Source: Methylobacterium sp. (GTDB lineage: Bacteria; Pseudomonadota; Alphaproteobacteria; Rhizobiales; Beijerinckiaceae). From it: a DNA stretch of 11,252 nt. The DNA is taken from positions 1-11,252 of the forward strand of contig JAJKJG010000252.1 of NCBI GenBank assembly GCA_021154065.1, written 5' to 3'. Position numbers and translations under genes: made by a program. The notes under the pieces were generated by a model, which did no database searches, had not been told where the DNA came from, and worked only from the letters and a program-made list of their open reading frames with translations. Below are positions 1-7,493 of this stretch, piece by piece (the first letter of the stretch is position 1; every line of letters begins with the position of its first letter).

Positions 1-182
1 ATCACCCAGTAGAGCGAGCCGCCGTCGACGATCGCGTCGAGGCGCTTCGGCACCATGCGGGTGGTGTGGGTCTGCTCGTAGGGACGGCCGAGGCGCCGGT
101 GATGGGCGCGGTTCTCCTCGATCCAATCCTCGAGATCACGGATCGAATCGCAGCCGACGCAGAGCTTCAGCAGATGGAGCAT
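1..182 (-). CDS. DUF1489 family protein, N-terminal fragment (runs off window)
   Basis: Only the first 60 codons lie in the window; the gene continues past base 1. The visible protein starts MLHLLKLCVGCDSIRDLEDW and carries HTTRMVPKR near residue 40, then DGGSLYWV near residues 53-60. From memory these match the N-terminus of the DUF1489 family, conserved alphaproteobacterial proteins of unknown function. The ATG at 182 lies 9 nt after the stop of the carboxylase alpha-subunit gene, and a weak TAAGG ribosome-binding site overlaps that stop codon. The two genes are therefore very probably co-transcribed and translationally coupled. No function can be deduced from the sequence. The family call rests on recalled motifs, not on a search. 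Confidence 0.75.
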   Translation of the reverse strand, partial: MLHLLKLCVGCDSIRDLEDWIEENRAHHRRLGRPYEQTHTTRMVPKRLDAIVDGGSLYWV

Positions 183-191
183 GCCGCTGCC

Positions 192-2192
192 TTAGCGCGG
201 CGCCGGGTTCCCTGTCGCGAGGACAATGAGCCGCGCCCCTTCGGCGACCTGCTGGCCCGGCTCGGCCGCGACCTCGGCGATCTCGCCGGCGGCGGGCGCG
301 ACGAGCGCGTGCTCCATCTTCATCGCCTCGACGATCGCAAGGCGCTGGCCCTTCTCGACCCTGTCGCCGGGTCGGACGAAGACGGCGATGAGCTTGCCGT
401 GCATCGGCGCCTTGACGGCGCCGCCCTCGTCGATGTGCTCGAGGTCGACTGCGAACGGATCGTGGCGGTCGACCCGCGTCTGGCGGCCGTTCCGCAGCAC
501 GATCAAGCCGCTGTCGGTGCGCGGGAATGAGCGGTGGTTGTCGACGAAATGCGCCGGGATGAAGCGCGAGACGCCGCTTCCGAATGCGACCTCGGGGCCC
601 TCGGCCGCCCAGGTGACGCTCATGTCGTGGCGATGGCCCTCGACCACGACCGAGAGGCCGTGGCTGCGCGGCGGCCCGAGCTCAAAGCCGTCGCGCTCGG
701 ACCACGGCGAATGAAACCCCTCGGCCGGGGCGAGGCTCGACCGGCGCGCCTCAAGGGTTTCCCACTCGTCGTCGATCAGCATCAGCGCGCCGAGGCGCGC
801 CGCCTCCTCGTCGAGGGGCTGCTCGACCGCGCCCAGCGCCTGGAGGTTCGCGTCGATGAAGCCGGTATCGAAGCGGCCGGCGCGGAACTCCGGCGCGTCC
901 GCGAGCGCGCGCAGGAAGCCGAGATTGGTCTTCGGGCCGGCGACGAGCGTCGCCCCGAGCGCCGCCGAGAGCCGGTCGAGGGCCTCGTCGCGGCTCGCGC
1001 CATGGGCGATCACCTTGGCGATCATCGGATCGTAGAACGGCGTCACCGCATCGCCCTCGGCGACCCCGGTGTCGATGCGGACCCCCTCCCCCGCCGGGAA
1101 CTGCAAGGCCCAGAGCTTGCCGGTCGACGGCAAGAAACCCTTCTCCGGGTCCTCGGCATAGAGCCGCGCCTCGACGGCGTGGCCGTCGATCGCCAGATCG
1201 TCCTGGCCGAACGGCAGCGTCTCGCCGGCCGCGACCCGGAACTGCAGCTCGACGAGGTCGAGCCCGGTGATCGCCTCGGTGACGGGATGCTCGACCTGCA
1301 GCCGCGTGTTCATCTCCATGAACCAGAAGCGGTCGGGCAAAAGCCCCTCGCGGCCGTCGGCGATGAACTCGACCGTGCCGGCGCCGGCATAGCCGACGGC
1401 CCGCGCCGCCTCGACCGCGGCCTTGCCCATCACGGCGCGCATCTCCGGCGTGATGCCGGGCGCCGGCGCCTCCTCGATGACCTTCTGATGCCGCCGCTGG
1501 AGCGAGCAGTCGCGCTCGAAGAGATGCACGACGTTGCCGTGCCGGTCGGCGAAGACCTGGATCTCGACGTGTCGCGGCGAGAGCACGTATTTCTCGACCA
1601 GCACGCGCGGGTCGCCGAAGGCGCTCAGCCCCTCGCGCTGCGCGCTCGCGAGCGCGGCCTCGAACTCGGCCGCGCTCTCGACTCGGCGCATGCCCTTCCC
1701 GCCGCCGCCGGCGACCGCCTTGATCAGCACCGGGTAGCCGATCCTCCCGGCCTCGCCGCGCAGGAACTCCGGCTCCTGGTGCACGCCGTGGTAGCCCGGC
1801 ACGACCGGCACGCCGGCCTTGGCGACGAGCGCTTTCGCTGCGTCCTTCAGCCCCATGGCGCGGATCGCGGACGCCGGCGGGCCGACGAAGACGATCCCGT
1901 TCGCGGCGCAGGCCTCGGCGAACTCGGCGCGCTCCGACAGGAAGCCGTAGCCAGGATGGATGCAGGCCGCGCCGGACGCTTTCGCGGCGGCGATGATCTT
2001 GCCGATGTCGAGGTAGCTCTCGCGCGCCGCCGCCGGCCCGATCGGGTGCGCCTCGTCGGCCATCGCGACGAAGAGCGCCCGCGCGTCGGCGTCCGAATGC
2101 ACCGCGATCGTGCGCATGCCGAGGCGCTTTGCGGTGCGAATGATCCGGCATGCGATCTCGCCGCGGTTGGCGATGAGGACGCTGTCGAGCAT
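192..2192 (-). CDS. mccA: Biotin-dependent acyl-CoA carboxylase alpha subunit, methylcrotonyl-CoA carboxylase type
   Basis: The 666-residue protein carries biotin carboxylase and biotin carrier domains. It opens with the N-terminal motif LIANRGEIACRIIRTAKR. The glycine-rich ATP-grasp loop AGGGGKGM is at about 161-168, and the signature EMNTRLQVEHPVTE at about 293-306. The C-terminal biotinyl domain has AMKMEH, with the biotinylated lysine near 625. The enzyme makes carboxybiotin from ATP and bicarbonate for a partner carboxyltransferase. The sequences SLQRRHQKVIEEAPAPG, FYDPMIAK and AMKMEH, plus the segment before EMNTRLQ, look more like methylcrotonyl-CoA (leucine breakdown) than propionyl-CoA carboxylase; this choice is an inference. 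I chose the ATG at 2192, preceded by GGAAG, because the open frame upstream to 2249 is not conserved-looking. No beta subunit gene is adjacent: DUF924 lies upstream and DUF1489 downstream. Acetyl- or propionyl-CoA specificity remains possible. Confidence 0.88.
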   Translation of the reverse strand: MLDSVLIANRGEIACRIIRTAKRLGMRTIAVHSDADARALFVAMADEAHPIGPAAARESYLDIGKIIAAAKASGAACIHPGYGFLSERAEFAEACAANGIVFVGPPASAIRAMGLKDAAKALVAKAGVPVVPGYHGVHQEPEFLRGEAGRIGYPVLIKAVAGGGGKGMRRVESAAEFEAALASAQREGLSAFGDPRVLVEKYVLSPRHVEIQVFADRHGNVVHLFERDCSLQRRHQKVIEEAPAPGITPEMRAVMGKAAVEAARAVGYAGAGTVEFIADGREGLLPDRFWFMEMNTRLQVEHPVTEAITGLDLVELQFRVAAGETLPFGQDDLAIDGHAVEARLYAEDPEKGFLPSTGKLWALQFPAGEGVRIDTGVAEGDAVTPFYDPMIAKVIAHGASRDEALDRLSAALGATLVAGPKTNLGFLRALADAPEFRAGRFDTGFIDANLQALGAVEQPLDEEAARLGALMLIDDEWETLEARRSSLAPAEGFHSPWSERDGFELGPPRSHGLSVVVEGHRHDMSVTWAAEGPEVAFGSGVSRFIPAHFVDNHRSFPRTDSGLIVLRNGRQTRVDRHDPFAVDLEHIDEGGAVKAPMHGKLIAVFVRPGDRVEKGQRLAIVEAMKMEHALVAPAAGEIAEVAAEPGQQVAEGARLIVLATGNPAPR

Positions 2193-2220
2193 GGCGGCTT
2201 CCGGATGCAGGATGGCCGGC

Positions 2221-2249
2221 AATGGAGGCGCAACGGGTGTGGAGGTCAA
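2221..2249 (-). promoter_or_regulatory. Possible sigma-70-type promoter before the carboxylase gene
   Basis: On the minus strand TTGACC (2249-2244) is followed after 17 bp by TCCATT (2226-2221). The -35 box matches 5 of 6 consensus bases, but the -10 box only 3 of 6. A transcript would start near 2214 and give a leader of about 22 nt before the ATG at 2192. The gap of 81 bp after the DUF924 stop leaves room for a promoter. The weak -10 makes this tentative; read-through from DUF924 is equally possible. Confidence 0.3.
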
Positions 2250-2273
2250 GGGGCCGCTCGGGCCGCCGAACGG

Positions 2274-2825
2274 CTAACCCTTGAACGCGCCCTCCTCGGC
2301 GAGAAAGGCTGCCTCCTCGGCCGTCGTCGGCCGCCCGAGGATCGCGTTGCGATGCGGGAAGCGGCCGAACCTCGCGACGATGTCGCGGTGGTGGCGCGCC
2401 CACTTCTCCGTGTCCGGGCCGCCGAGCGCCTCGGCGAGCGCGACCGAGCGCTCCTGGTCGGCCGGATCTTCGGAGTGCGAGAACGGCAGATAGAAGAAGC
2501 GGCGCAGCTCCGGCGCCACCGCCCGGTCGTGCTTGCGCTCGATCGCGCGGTCGGCAACGTCCACCGCCACGGCGTCGGTCCGGTAGGCGCGCCGGGTGCC
2601 GCGGAACATGTTGCGCGGGAACTGGTCAAGGAGCAGGCACAGCGCCAGCGCGCCTTCCGGCACGAGCTCCCATTGGTTGAGGGCGCCGCGCGCCGCCGCC
2701 TCGTGGGTGAGGAGAAAGCGCTCCCGGCAGGCCTCGTCGAAAGCGTCGTCCTTGGAAAACCACTTGTCCGGCCCGGCGGCGCGCCAGAACGCCAGCACCT
2801 CCTCGATCGTGGCGTAGCGCTCCAT
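2274..2825 (-). CDS. DUF924 family protein
   Basis: The 183-residue protein has an N-terminus ERYATIEEVLAFWR and, near the middle, the motif LLDQFPRNMFRGT. It also has FFYLPFSHSED and the C-terminal FGRFPHRNAILGR. From memory these are hallmarks of the DUF924 family, all-helical cytoplasmic proteins about 180-200 residues long. Their biochemical role is not established, so no function is assigned. The ATG at 2825 was chosen because GAGGG lies about 9 nt upstream. The frame stays open up to 2876, but that extension would translate the intrinsic terminator hairpin at 2844-2872. The hairpin ends only 18 nt before the ATG, so no promoter fits between them. The carboxylase gene follows 81 bp downstream. 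Confidence 0.85.
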   Translation of the reverse strand: MERYATIEEVLAFWRAAGPDKWFSKDDAFDEACRERFLLTHEAAARGALNQWELVPEGALALCLLLDQFPRNMFRGTRRAYRTDAVAVDVADRAIERKHDRAVAPELRRFFYLPFSHSEDPADQERSVALAEALGGPDTEKWARHHRDIVARFGRFPHRNAILGRPTTAEEAAFLAEEGAFKG

Positions 2826-2843
2826 GCGGCTGCCCTCAAATCC

Positions 2844-2872
2844 GAAAAAGCCCGGCGGCGCCGGGCTTTTTC
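2844..2872 (-). terminator. Intrinsic terminator after degP
   Basis: A perfect inverted repeat has 13-bp arms (GAAAAAGCCCGGC and its complement) around a 3-nt GGC loop. Its GC-rich core and flanking A and T runs make it a canonical rho-independent terminator that could act on either strand. On the minus strand it lies 31 nt after the degP stop and closes the hflK-hflC-DUF2065-degP group. It ends 18 nt before the DUF924 start codon, so it may also act as a leader attenuator for DUF924 and the genes behind it. Confidence 0.92.
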
Positions 2873-2903
2873 TCAATCAGCTCGTGCCGGCGTCGCGCCG
2901 CGC

Positions 2904-4418
2904 CTACTCGATCGAGACCGCGACGAAGCGGACTTCCCCTTGAGCGTTCGCGACGAGGAGGAGAGCCGACTTCTTGCCCTCCTTCTTCAGCGCCTCGACG
3001 CGACGGGTCACGTCGGCCGGCGACGACACCGGCTCCTGCCCGACCTCGACGATCACCTCGCCCATCTGGATGCGCTTGTCGGCGGCGGCGGAGTTCGGAT
3101 CGACGCGCGTCACGACGACGCCCTTGACGGTGTCCTTGACGTTGAAGCGCTTGCGCACCTCGTCGCTCAGCCCGGAAAGCTCGAGGCCGAGGACCCGGCG
3201 CGTCGCGCTCGGCACGTCGGTCGGCGGCTGGTTGAGCGAGGCCTGCTGCTGGCGGTCGTTGTCCTCGAGCCGCCCCAGCGTCACCGACTTCACGACCTCC
3301 TTGCCCTTGCGCACGAAGGTGACGTCGACGGCCTTGCCGACCGGCGTGTTGGCGACGATGCGCGGCAGATCGCGCGACTGCTTCACCTCCTGGCCGTCGA
3401 ACTTCACGATGACGTCGCCGACCTCGAGGCCGGAGGGCTTTGCCGGGCCCTTGTCGTCGATGCCGGCGACAAGCGCCCCGCGCGGCGTGCCGAGGCCGAG
3501 CGCCTCGGCGGTCGGCTCGTCGACGTTCTGGATGCGTACGCCGAGCCAGCCGCGGCGGGTCTCGCCGAACTCGCGCAGCTGCTGGATCACCGGCACGGCG
3601 GTCGCGGCCGGCACCGCAAAGCCGATGCCGACCGAGCCGCCGGTCGGCGACAGGATCGCCGTGTTGATGCCGATCACCTCGCCGTTCATGTTGAACAGCG
3701 GTCCGCCCGAGTTGCCTTTGTTGATCGAGGCGTCGGTCTGGATGTAGTTGTCATAAGGGCCGGACTCGATGTTGCGGCCCCGCGCCGAGACGATGCCGGC
3801 CGTGACCGAGCCGCCGAGGCCGAAGGGGTTGCCGATCGCGATGACCCAGTCGCCCGGCCGCATCTTGTCGGAGTTGCCGAACGGCACCGCCTTGAGCGGC
3901 TTTTCGGGCTTCACGCGCAGCACGGCGAGGTCGATCTTCGAATCCTTGCCGATGATCTCGGCCTTGAGGCGCTGGCCGTCCGCGAAGATGACGTTGATCT
4001 CGTTCGCGTCGCCGATGACGTGGTTGTTGGTGACGACGATCCCCGACGGATCGATGACGAAGCCCGAGCCGAGCGAGTTCGAGCGGCGCTGACGCGGGCT
4101 GTCGCCCTGCCCGCCCGGCCCGCCCTGGCCGCCCTGTCCGCGACGGTTGAAGAATTCCTCGAACAGATCCTCGAACGGCGTGCCGGGCGGCAGCTGCGGC
4201 AGCGCCCGCCCGCGCGCCTCGACCGTCGTCGAGGCCGAGATGTTGACGACCGCCGGCATGATGTCCTCGGCGAGGTCGGCGAAGGATTCAGGCGCCGCGC
4301 GCGCCCAGGCCTCGACCGGGAGGAGCGTGGCCGTCAGAGCGAACACCCCGACGACGGCCGCCATGAGGCGACCGCCGGCGGGCGCCGCCGGGGCCGCGAG
4401 AACGTTCACGAGAGCCAT
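2904..4418 (-). CDS. degP: Do/DegP-type periplasmic serine endopeptidase (HtrA family)
   Basis: This is a 504-residue precursor. Residues 1 to about 41 form a signal peptide: a short charged start, a hydrophobic run around 19-34, and a likely cleavage after EAWARA. The trypsin-like domain shows the catalytic triad as His133 (in TNNHVIG), Asp163 (in SKIDLAVLRV) and Ser237 (in NKGNSGGPL). PDZ1 spans about 285-385, with WLGVRIQ and GLEVGDVI; PDZ2 spans about 405-500. A Gly/Gln-rich stretch at 92-106 occupies the loop region before the protease core. The family degrades or refolds misfolded envelope proteins. The ATG at 4418 has a strong AAGGAAG ribosome-binding site; the longer open frame upstream (to 5543) is a shadow of hflC. 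It lies 89 bp after DUF2065 and ends before a strong terminator. Confidence 0.96.
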   Translation of the reverse strand: MALVNVLAAPAAPAGGRLMAAVVGVFALTATLLPVEAWARAAPESFADLAEDIMPAVVNISASTTVEARGRALPQLPPGTPFEDLFEEFFNRRGQGGQGGPGGQGDSPRQRRSNSLGSGFVIDPSGIVVTNNHVIGDANEINVIFADGQRLKAEIIGKDSKIDLAVLRVKPEKPLKAVPFGNSDKMRPGDWVIAIGNPFGLGGSVTAGIVSARGRNIESGPYDNYIQTDASINKGNSGGPLFNMNGEVIGINTAILSPTGGSVGIGFAVPAATAVPVIQQLREFGETRRGWLGVRIQNVDEPTAEALGLGTPRGALVAGIDDKGPAKPSGLEVGDVIVKFDGQEVKQSRDLPRIVANTPVGKAVDVTFVRKGKEVVKSVTLGRLEDNDRQQQASLNQPPTDVPSATRRVLGLELSGLSDEVRKRFNVKDTVKGVVVTRVDPNSAAADKRIQMGEVIVEVGQEPVSSPADVTRRVEALKKEGKKSALLLVANAQGEVRFVAVSIE

Positions 4419-4470
4419 GGCACTTCCTTGATTTGGAGCGATCCCCTCGGATCGGCTCGTTCCGGCTGCA

Positions 4471-4476
4471 TTCAAG
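4471..4476 (-). promoter_or_regulatory. Possible heat-shock (RpoH-type) -35 element before degP
   Basis: CTTGAA on the minus strand lies 53 nt upstream of the degP start, in the 89-bp gap after DUF2065. It equals the usual -35 motif of RpoH-dependent promoters, and degP is often stress-induced. No convincing -10 follows at 17-18 bp (GATCCG at 17 bp), so this is only a candidate internal promoter. Confidence 0.2.
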
Positions 4477-4507
4477 CGCGATTGCGGCCAAAGCGCGACT
4501 CGCCGCC

Positions 4508-4702
4508 TCAAGCCGCGAACTTGCGCACCGCCCACACGATCACAACTCCGAGCACGGCGGAAGCGATTCCGACAAGACGCATGCGGTCGCTCGGCGTGTT
4601 CGCGGCCTCGATCATGGCGCGTCTGACCCGATCCGGAAAGGCCGCGAACAGGAGCCCCTCGACCGCAAGCGCGAGCCCGAGGGCGGCGGCGAGGTCGCGC
4701 AT
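4508..4702 (-). CDS. DUF2065 family small inner-membrane protein
   Basis: The 64-residue protein has two hydrophobic segments, at about 3-21 (LAAALGLALAVEGLLFAAF) and 42-60 (LVGIASAVLGVVIVWAVRK). They are separated by a basic stretch, PDRVRRAM. Length, the FPDR motif and position match DUF2065, small membrane proteins often encoded next to hflC in proteobacteria. The ATG at 4702 lies 9 nt after the hflC stop, so it is very likely in the same operon. The family's role is unknown to me. Its place between hflKC and degP suggests, by context only, a role in membrane protein quality control. Confidence 0.88.
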   Translation of the reverse strand: MRDLAAALGLALAVEGLLFAAFPDRVRRAMIEAANTPSDRMRLVGIASAVLGVVIVWAVRKFAA

Positions 4703-4711
4703 GCGGCACGG

Positions 4712-5716
4712 CTATTGGGTCGGTCCGGTAGGCGCTGCGCCGGGCGAGCCCGCGCCGGGCGCCGGCGCAACGGTGGCGCCGGGGCGGCGCAGCGCCGGCC
4801 CCGTCGTCGGGGCGCCCGGGCCGCCGAAGCCGCCCTTGCCGCTCGGGTCGTTGAAATAGCGGAAGAACTCCGAGGTCGGGCTGAGCACCATGCGCGTGTC
4901 CGAGTGGCGCAGGCCCGTCTCGTAGGCCTGCATCGAGCGGAAGAAGGCGAAGAAATCGGCATCCCTGCCGAAGGCGTCCGCGAGGATGCGGTTCTTGTCG
5001 GCGTCGCCCTGGCCCCGGGCCTGCTCCGCCTGGCGGGTCGCCTCGGCGACGATGACGGTCGCGTCGCGCTCCGCCCGTGCCCGGATGGTCGCCGCCTGCT
5101 GCTGGCCGTTGGCGCGCAGATCCGCAGCTTCGCGCTGACGCTCGGTCTGCATGCGCTGATACACCGCCTGGCTGTTCGAGGCCGGCAGGTCGACGCGCGT
5201 CAACCGCAGGTCGATGATCTCGACGCCGAGGTTCTGCGCCTGCCGGTTCACGTCCTCCTGGATGCGGTTCATCAGATGGGCGCGCTCGGTGCGCACGATC
5301 GCGTCGCGCGAGGCGTTGGCGAGGACGTTGCGCATCGAGGAGTTGACGAAGCTGCCGAGCCGCTGGTTCGCGACCGGAACCGCGCCGACGGTCTGGAAGA
5401 ACTGCAGCGGGTTCGAGATCCGGTAGCGCGCGAAGGCATCGACCTCGAGGTTCTGCCGGTCGGCCGAGAGGATGGTCTGGACCGGCAGGTCGAGATCGAG
5501 GACGCGCTTCTCGAGCGTCACCACGTTCTCGATGAACGGCCATTTGAAATACAGGCCGGGCGCGTTCTTGCCGGTCTCGTTCGCGACCGCGCGGACGCGG
5601 CCGAACTGCAGCACCAAGGCCTGCTGCGTCTGGCTGACGACGAAGGTCGAGGCATAGAACAGGATCGCCGCGACCACGAGGAGCACGACGACGCCGGTGC
5701 GGATGATGCTGTTCAT
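4712..5716 (-). CDS. hflC: HflC, SPFH/prohibitin-domain modulator of FtsH
   Basis: The 334-residue protein has one N-terminal transmembrane segment at about 7-27. The SPFH/Band 7 domain begins at VVSQTQQALVLQFGRV and continues through YFKWPFIENVVTLEKRVLDLDL. A charged coiled-coil region follows (ERQREAADLRANGQQQAATIRARAE and beyond), with the HflC-like segment YQRMQTERQREA. HflC and HflK assemble into a large membrane complex around the FtsH protease, on the periplasmic side. The last 50 residues form a Gly/Pro/Ala-rich tail that looks disordered. The start ATG overlaps the hflK stop (ATGA), and DUF2065 begins 9 nt after the hflC stop. Genus-level features cannot be judged. Confidence 0.95.
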   Translation of the reverse strand: MNSIIRTGVVVLLVVAAILFYASTFVVSQTQQALVLQFGRVRAVANETGKNAPGLYFKWPFIENVVTLEKRVLDLDLPVQTILSADRQNLEVDAFARYRISNPLQFFQTVGAVPVANQRLGSFVNSSMRNVLANASRDAIVRTERAHLMNRIQEDVNRQAQNLGVEIIDLRLTRVDLPASNSQAVYQRMQTERQREAADLRANGQQQAATIRARAERDATVIVAEATRQAEQARGQGDADKNRILADAFGRDADFFAFFRSMQAYETGLRHSDTRMVLSPTSEFFRYFNDPSGKGGFGGPGAPTTGPALRRPGATVAPAPGAGSPGAAPTGPTQ

Positions 5717-6855
5717 CGGGTCGCCCCCTGGCCCTGCGCCGGGGCGGTCGGCGGCCGCCGCTGCATCTCCGTCAGCGGCAGATACGGCACCACGCCCGAG
5801 CCCTGGCCGCTCTGGTCGATGATGATCTTGTCCATGCCGCCGAGCACGCGCTCCATGGTCTCGAGGAAGATGCGCTCGCGGATGACGGCCGGCGCCTTGC
5901 GGTACTCGTCGTAGACCTGGGTGAAGCGGGACGCCTGGCCGGTCGCCTCGGCGACCGCCTGCTCGCGATAGGCCTCGGCCTGCTGGATCTTCTGGGCCGC
6001 CTCGCCGCGGGCCCGCGGCACCACCTGGCTCGCGAAGGTCCGGGCCTCGTTCTGGACGCGCTCGGCGTCCTGCTGGGCGGCGTTGACGTCGAAGAAGGCC
6101 TCGCGCACCTGCGCCGGCGGCTGCACGGCGATGAGCTGCACGACCTCGACAACGACGCCGGAGCCGTAGGCGTCGAGCGTCTGCTGGACGATGTCCTTGA
6201 CCTCCGAGGAGATGCTGCCCTGCTCGGTCGTGAGCACGGCCTGGATCTGGCGCCGTCCCATGACCTCGCGCATGGCGCTCTCGGCGACCGCCTTGATCGT
6301 GCCCTCCGGGTTCTGGAGGTTGAAGACGAAATCCTGGGCGCGGGCCGGGTTGACGCTCCACTGCACGTCGAAATCGATGTCGACGATGTTCTCGTCGCCG
6401 GTGAGCATCAGGCTTTCCTCGAGGATGTCGCGGCCGCGCCCTTGCGCACCGGGCCGGTAGCCGACCGGGATGGTGCGCCGCGCGCGCACGTCCGGCTTCA
6501 GCACCTGGCCGATCGGATAAGGCAGGTTGTAGCGCAGGCCCTCGCCGGTCGAGCCGGTGTAGCGGCCGAAGATCATGTTGATGCCGACCTCGTTCGGCCG
6601 CACGGTGTAGAAGCCGGTCGCGAGCCAGAGCACGATCGCGGCGAGGACGACGACCGCCGCGGTCTTGCCGCCGAAGGCGCCGCCGCCCGGGATGATGGTC
6701 TTCAGCCGGTCCTGGCCGCGGCGCAGGATCTCCTCGAGATCGGGCGGTCCGCCGCCGCCCCCGCCCTTGGGGCCGGAGCCCCACGGACCGCCGCCGCCCG
6801 AGCCGCCGCCCTGCCCCCACGGGCCGCCGCCGCCGCTTTGGTTGCTCCAAGGCAT
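5713..6855 (-). CDS. hflK: HflK, SPFH/prohibitin-domain modulator of FtsH
   Basis: The 380-residue protein has an N-terminal cytoplasmic region (residues 1-38) very rich in glycine, with GGGGPWG-type runs, as is typical of HflK. EEILRRGQDRLKTIIPGG leads to a transmembrane segment at about 64-83. The SPFH domain starts at GFYTVRPNEVGINMIFGRY and includes LPYPIGQVLKPDV and MLTGDENIVDIDFDVQWSV. A helical region near 260-340 contains EARTFASQVVPRARGEAAQKIQQAEAY-type heptads. The partner is HflC, and together they modulate FtsH. The ATG at 6855 was chosen because MPWSNQSGGG is the usual HflK start; a further 24 codons upstream are open but unlike the family. Its stop overlaps the hflC start (ATGA). 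Confidence 0.95.
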   Translation of the reverse strand: MPWSNQSGGGGPWGQGGGSGGGGPWGSGPKGGGGGGPPDLEEILRRGQDRLKTIIPGGGAFGGKTAAVVVLAAIVLWLATGFYTVRPNEVGINMIFGRYTGSTGEGLRYNLPYPIGQVLKPDVRARRTIPVGYRPGAQGRGRDILEESLMLTGDENIVDIDFDVQWSVNPARAQDFVFNLQNPEGTIKAVAESAMREVMGRRQIQAVLTTEQGSISSEVKDIVQQTLDAYGSGVVVEVVQLIAVQPPAQVREAFFDVNAAQQDAERVQNEARTFASQVVPRARGEAAQKIQQAEAYREQAVAEATGQASRFTQVYDEYRKAPAVIRERIFLETMERVLGGMDKIIIDQSGQGSGVVPYLPLTEMQRRPPTAPAQGQGATR

Positions 6856-6922
6856 GTGCGCGCCTGTCCTTCCCCTTAGACTTTGGTCTGTCGGATTTTG
6901 ATCGGTTGTGGGTGCTTGGCGC

Positions 6923-6948
6923 CCCACCTGTCAAGGCTCGCAGGTGGG
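6923..6948. repeat. Inverted repeat in the folA-hflK gap
   Basis: CCCACCTG (6923-6930) pairs perfectly with CAGGTGGG (6941-6948) across a 10-nt loop. There is no T-run after it on the minus strand, so it is not a standard terminator. On the minus strand a TTGACA box (6934-6929) overlaps the loop and one arm. At 17 bp the matching position reads CCACAA, which is a poor -10. It could be an operator or processing site for hflKC, but nothing in the sequence decides this. Confidence 0.35.
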
Positions 6949-6965
6949 AGGCCGTCAGCGCTTAT

Positions 6966-7493
6966 TCAACGCGGTGCGGCGGAAGGGCGCCGCTCGAGGT
7001 CGACGAAGCTGAAGGCGTAATCGTCGTCCGGCCCCTTCGGGCGGTCGTCGCGCCGGAGCTCGCGGAAGGCGGCGCGGTCGAAAGAAGGGAAGACCGCGTC
7101 CCCTTCCGGCGACGCATGCACGAGCGTCAGATGCAGGCGCCGCGCCTGCGGCAGCGCCTGCCGGTAGATCTCGGCGCCGCCGACGACCGCGATCTCCGTC
7201 GCGCCGAGCTCGTCGGCCAATTCCTCGGCGCGGGCGAGCGCCTCCGGCCAGCCATGCGCCGCGTCGACGCCGTCTGCCGCAAAGCCGCGGTCGCGCGTCA
7301 CGACCACGGTGCGGCGGCCGGGCAGCGCCTTGCCGATCGAGTCGAAGGTCTTGCGGCCCATGATCATCGGCTTGCCCCAGGTCAGATCCCGGAAGCGCCG
7401 CAGATCGGTTCGCAGCCGCCAGATCAGCTTGTTGTCGCGGCCGATGACGCCGTTCTCGGCGACCGCCGCGACGATCGTGAGCGGGCGCGTCAT
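6966..7493 (-). CDS. folA: Dihydrofolate reductase
   Basis: This 175-residue cytoplasmic enzyme reduces dihydrofolate to tetrahydrofolate with NADPH. The N-terminus IVAAVAENGVIGRDNKLIW forms the first strand and Met20-type loop. Asp30 in RTDLRRFR corresponds to the active-site acid (Asp27 of E. coli). GKPMIMGRKTFDSIGKALPGR is the NADPH-binding segment, and VVGGAEIYRQALP the second glycine motif. HLTLVHASPEGDAVFP completes the core. The two prolines that usually flank the active-site tryptophan (LPW and LP before the acid) are replaced by Ile24 and Arg28. The start ATG overlaps the stop of the acetyltransferase gene (ATGA), indicating coupling. No thymidylate synthase gene is in the window. 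hflK starts 110 bp downstream. Confidence 0.95.
   Translation of the reverse strand: MTRPLTIVAAVAENGVIGRDNKLIWRLRTDLRRFRDLTWGKPMIMGRKTFDSIGKALPGRRTVVVTRDRGFAADGVDAAHGWPEALARAEELADELGATEIAVVGGAEIYRQALPQARRLHLTLVHASPEGDAVFPSFDRAAFRELRRDDRPKGPDDDYAFSFVDLERRPSAAPR

Noticed and set aside
2193..2249. N-terminal extension of the carboxylase from a TTG at 2249
   Set aside because: The extra 19 residues are not family-like, and the TTG coincides with a possible -35 box; the ATG at 2192 has a ribosome-binding site.
2826..2876. DUF924 starting at 2876
   Set aside because: This would translate the terminator hairpin; the ATG at 2825 has its own GAGGG site and gives the typical family start.
534..4859. 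A 1441-codon open frame on the plus strand
   Set aside because: It is antisense to the carboxylase, DUF924 and degP genes, is Arg/Ala/Asp-rich without domains, and arises from high-GC codon bias.
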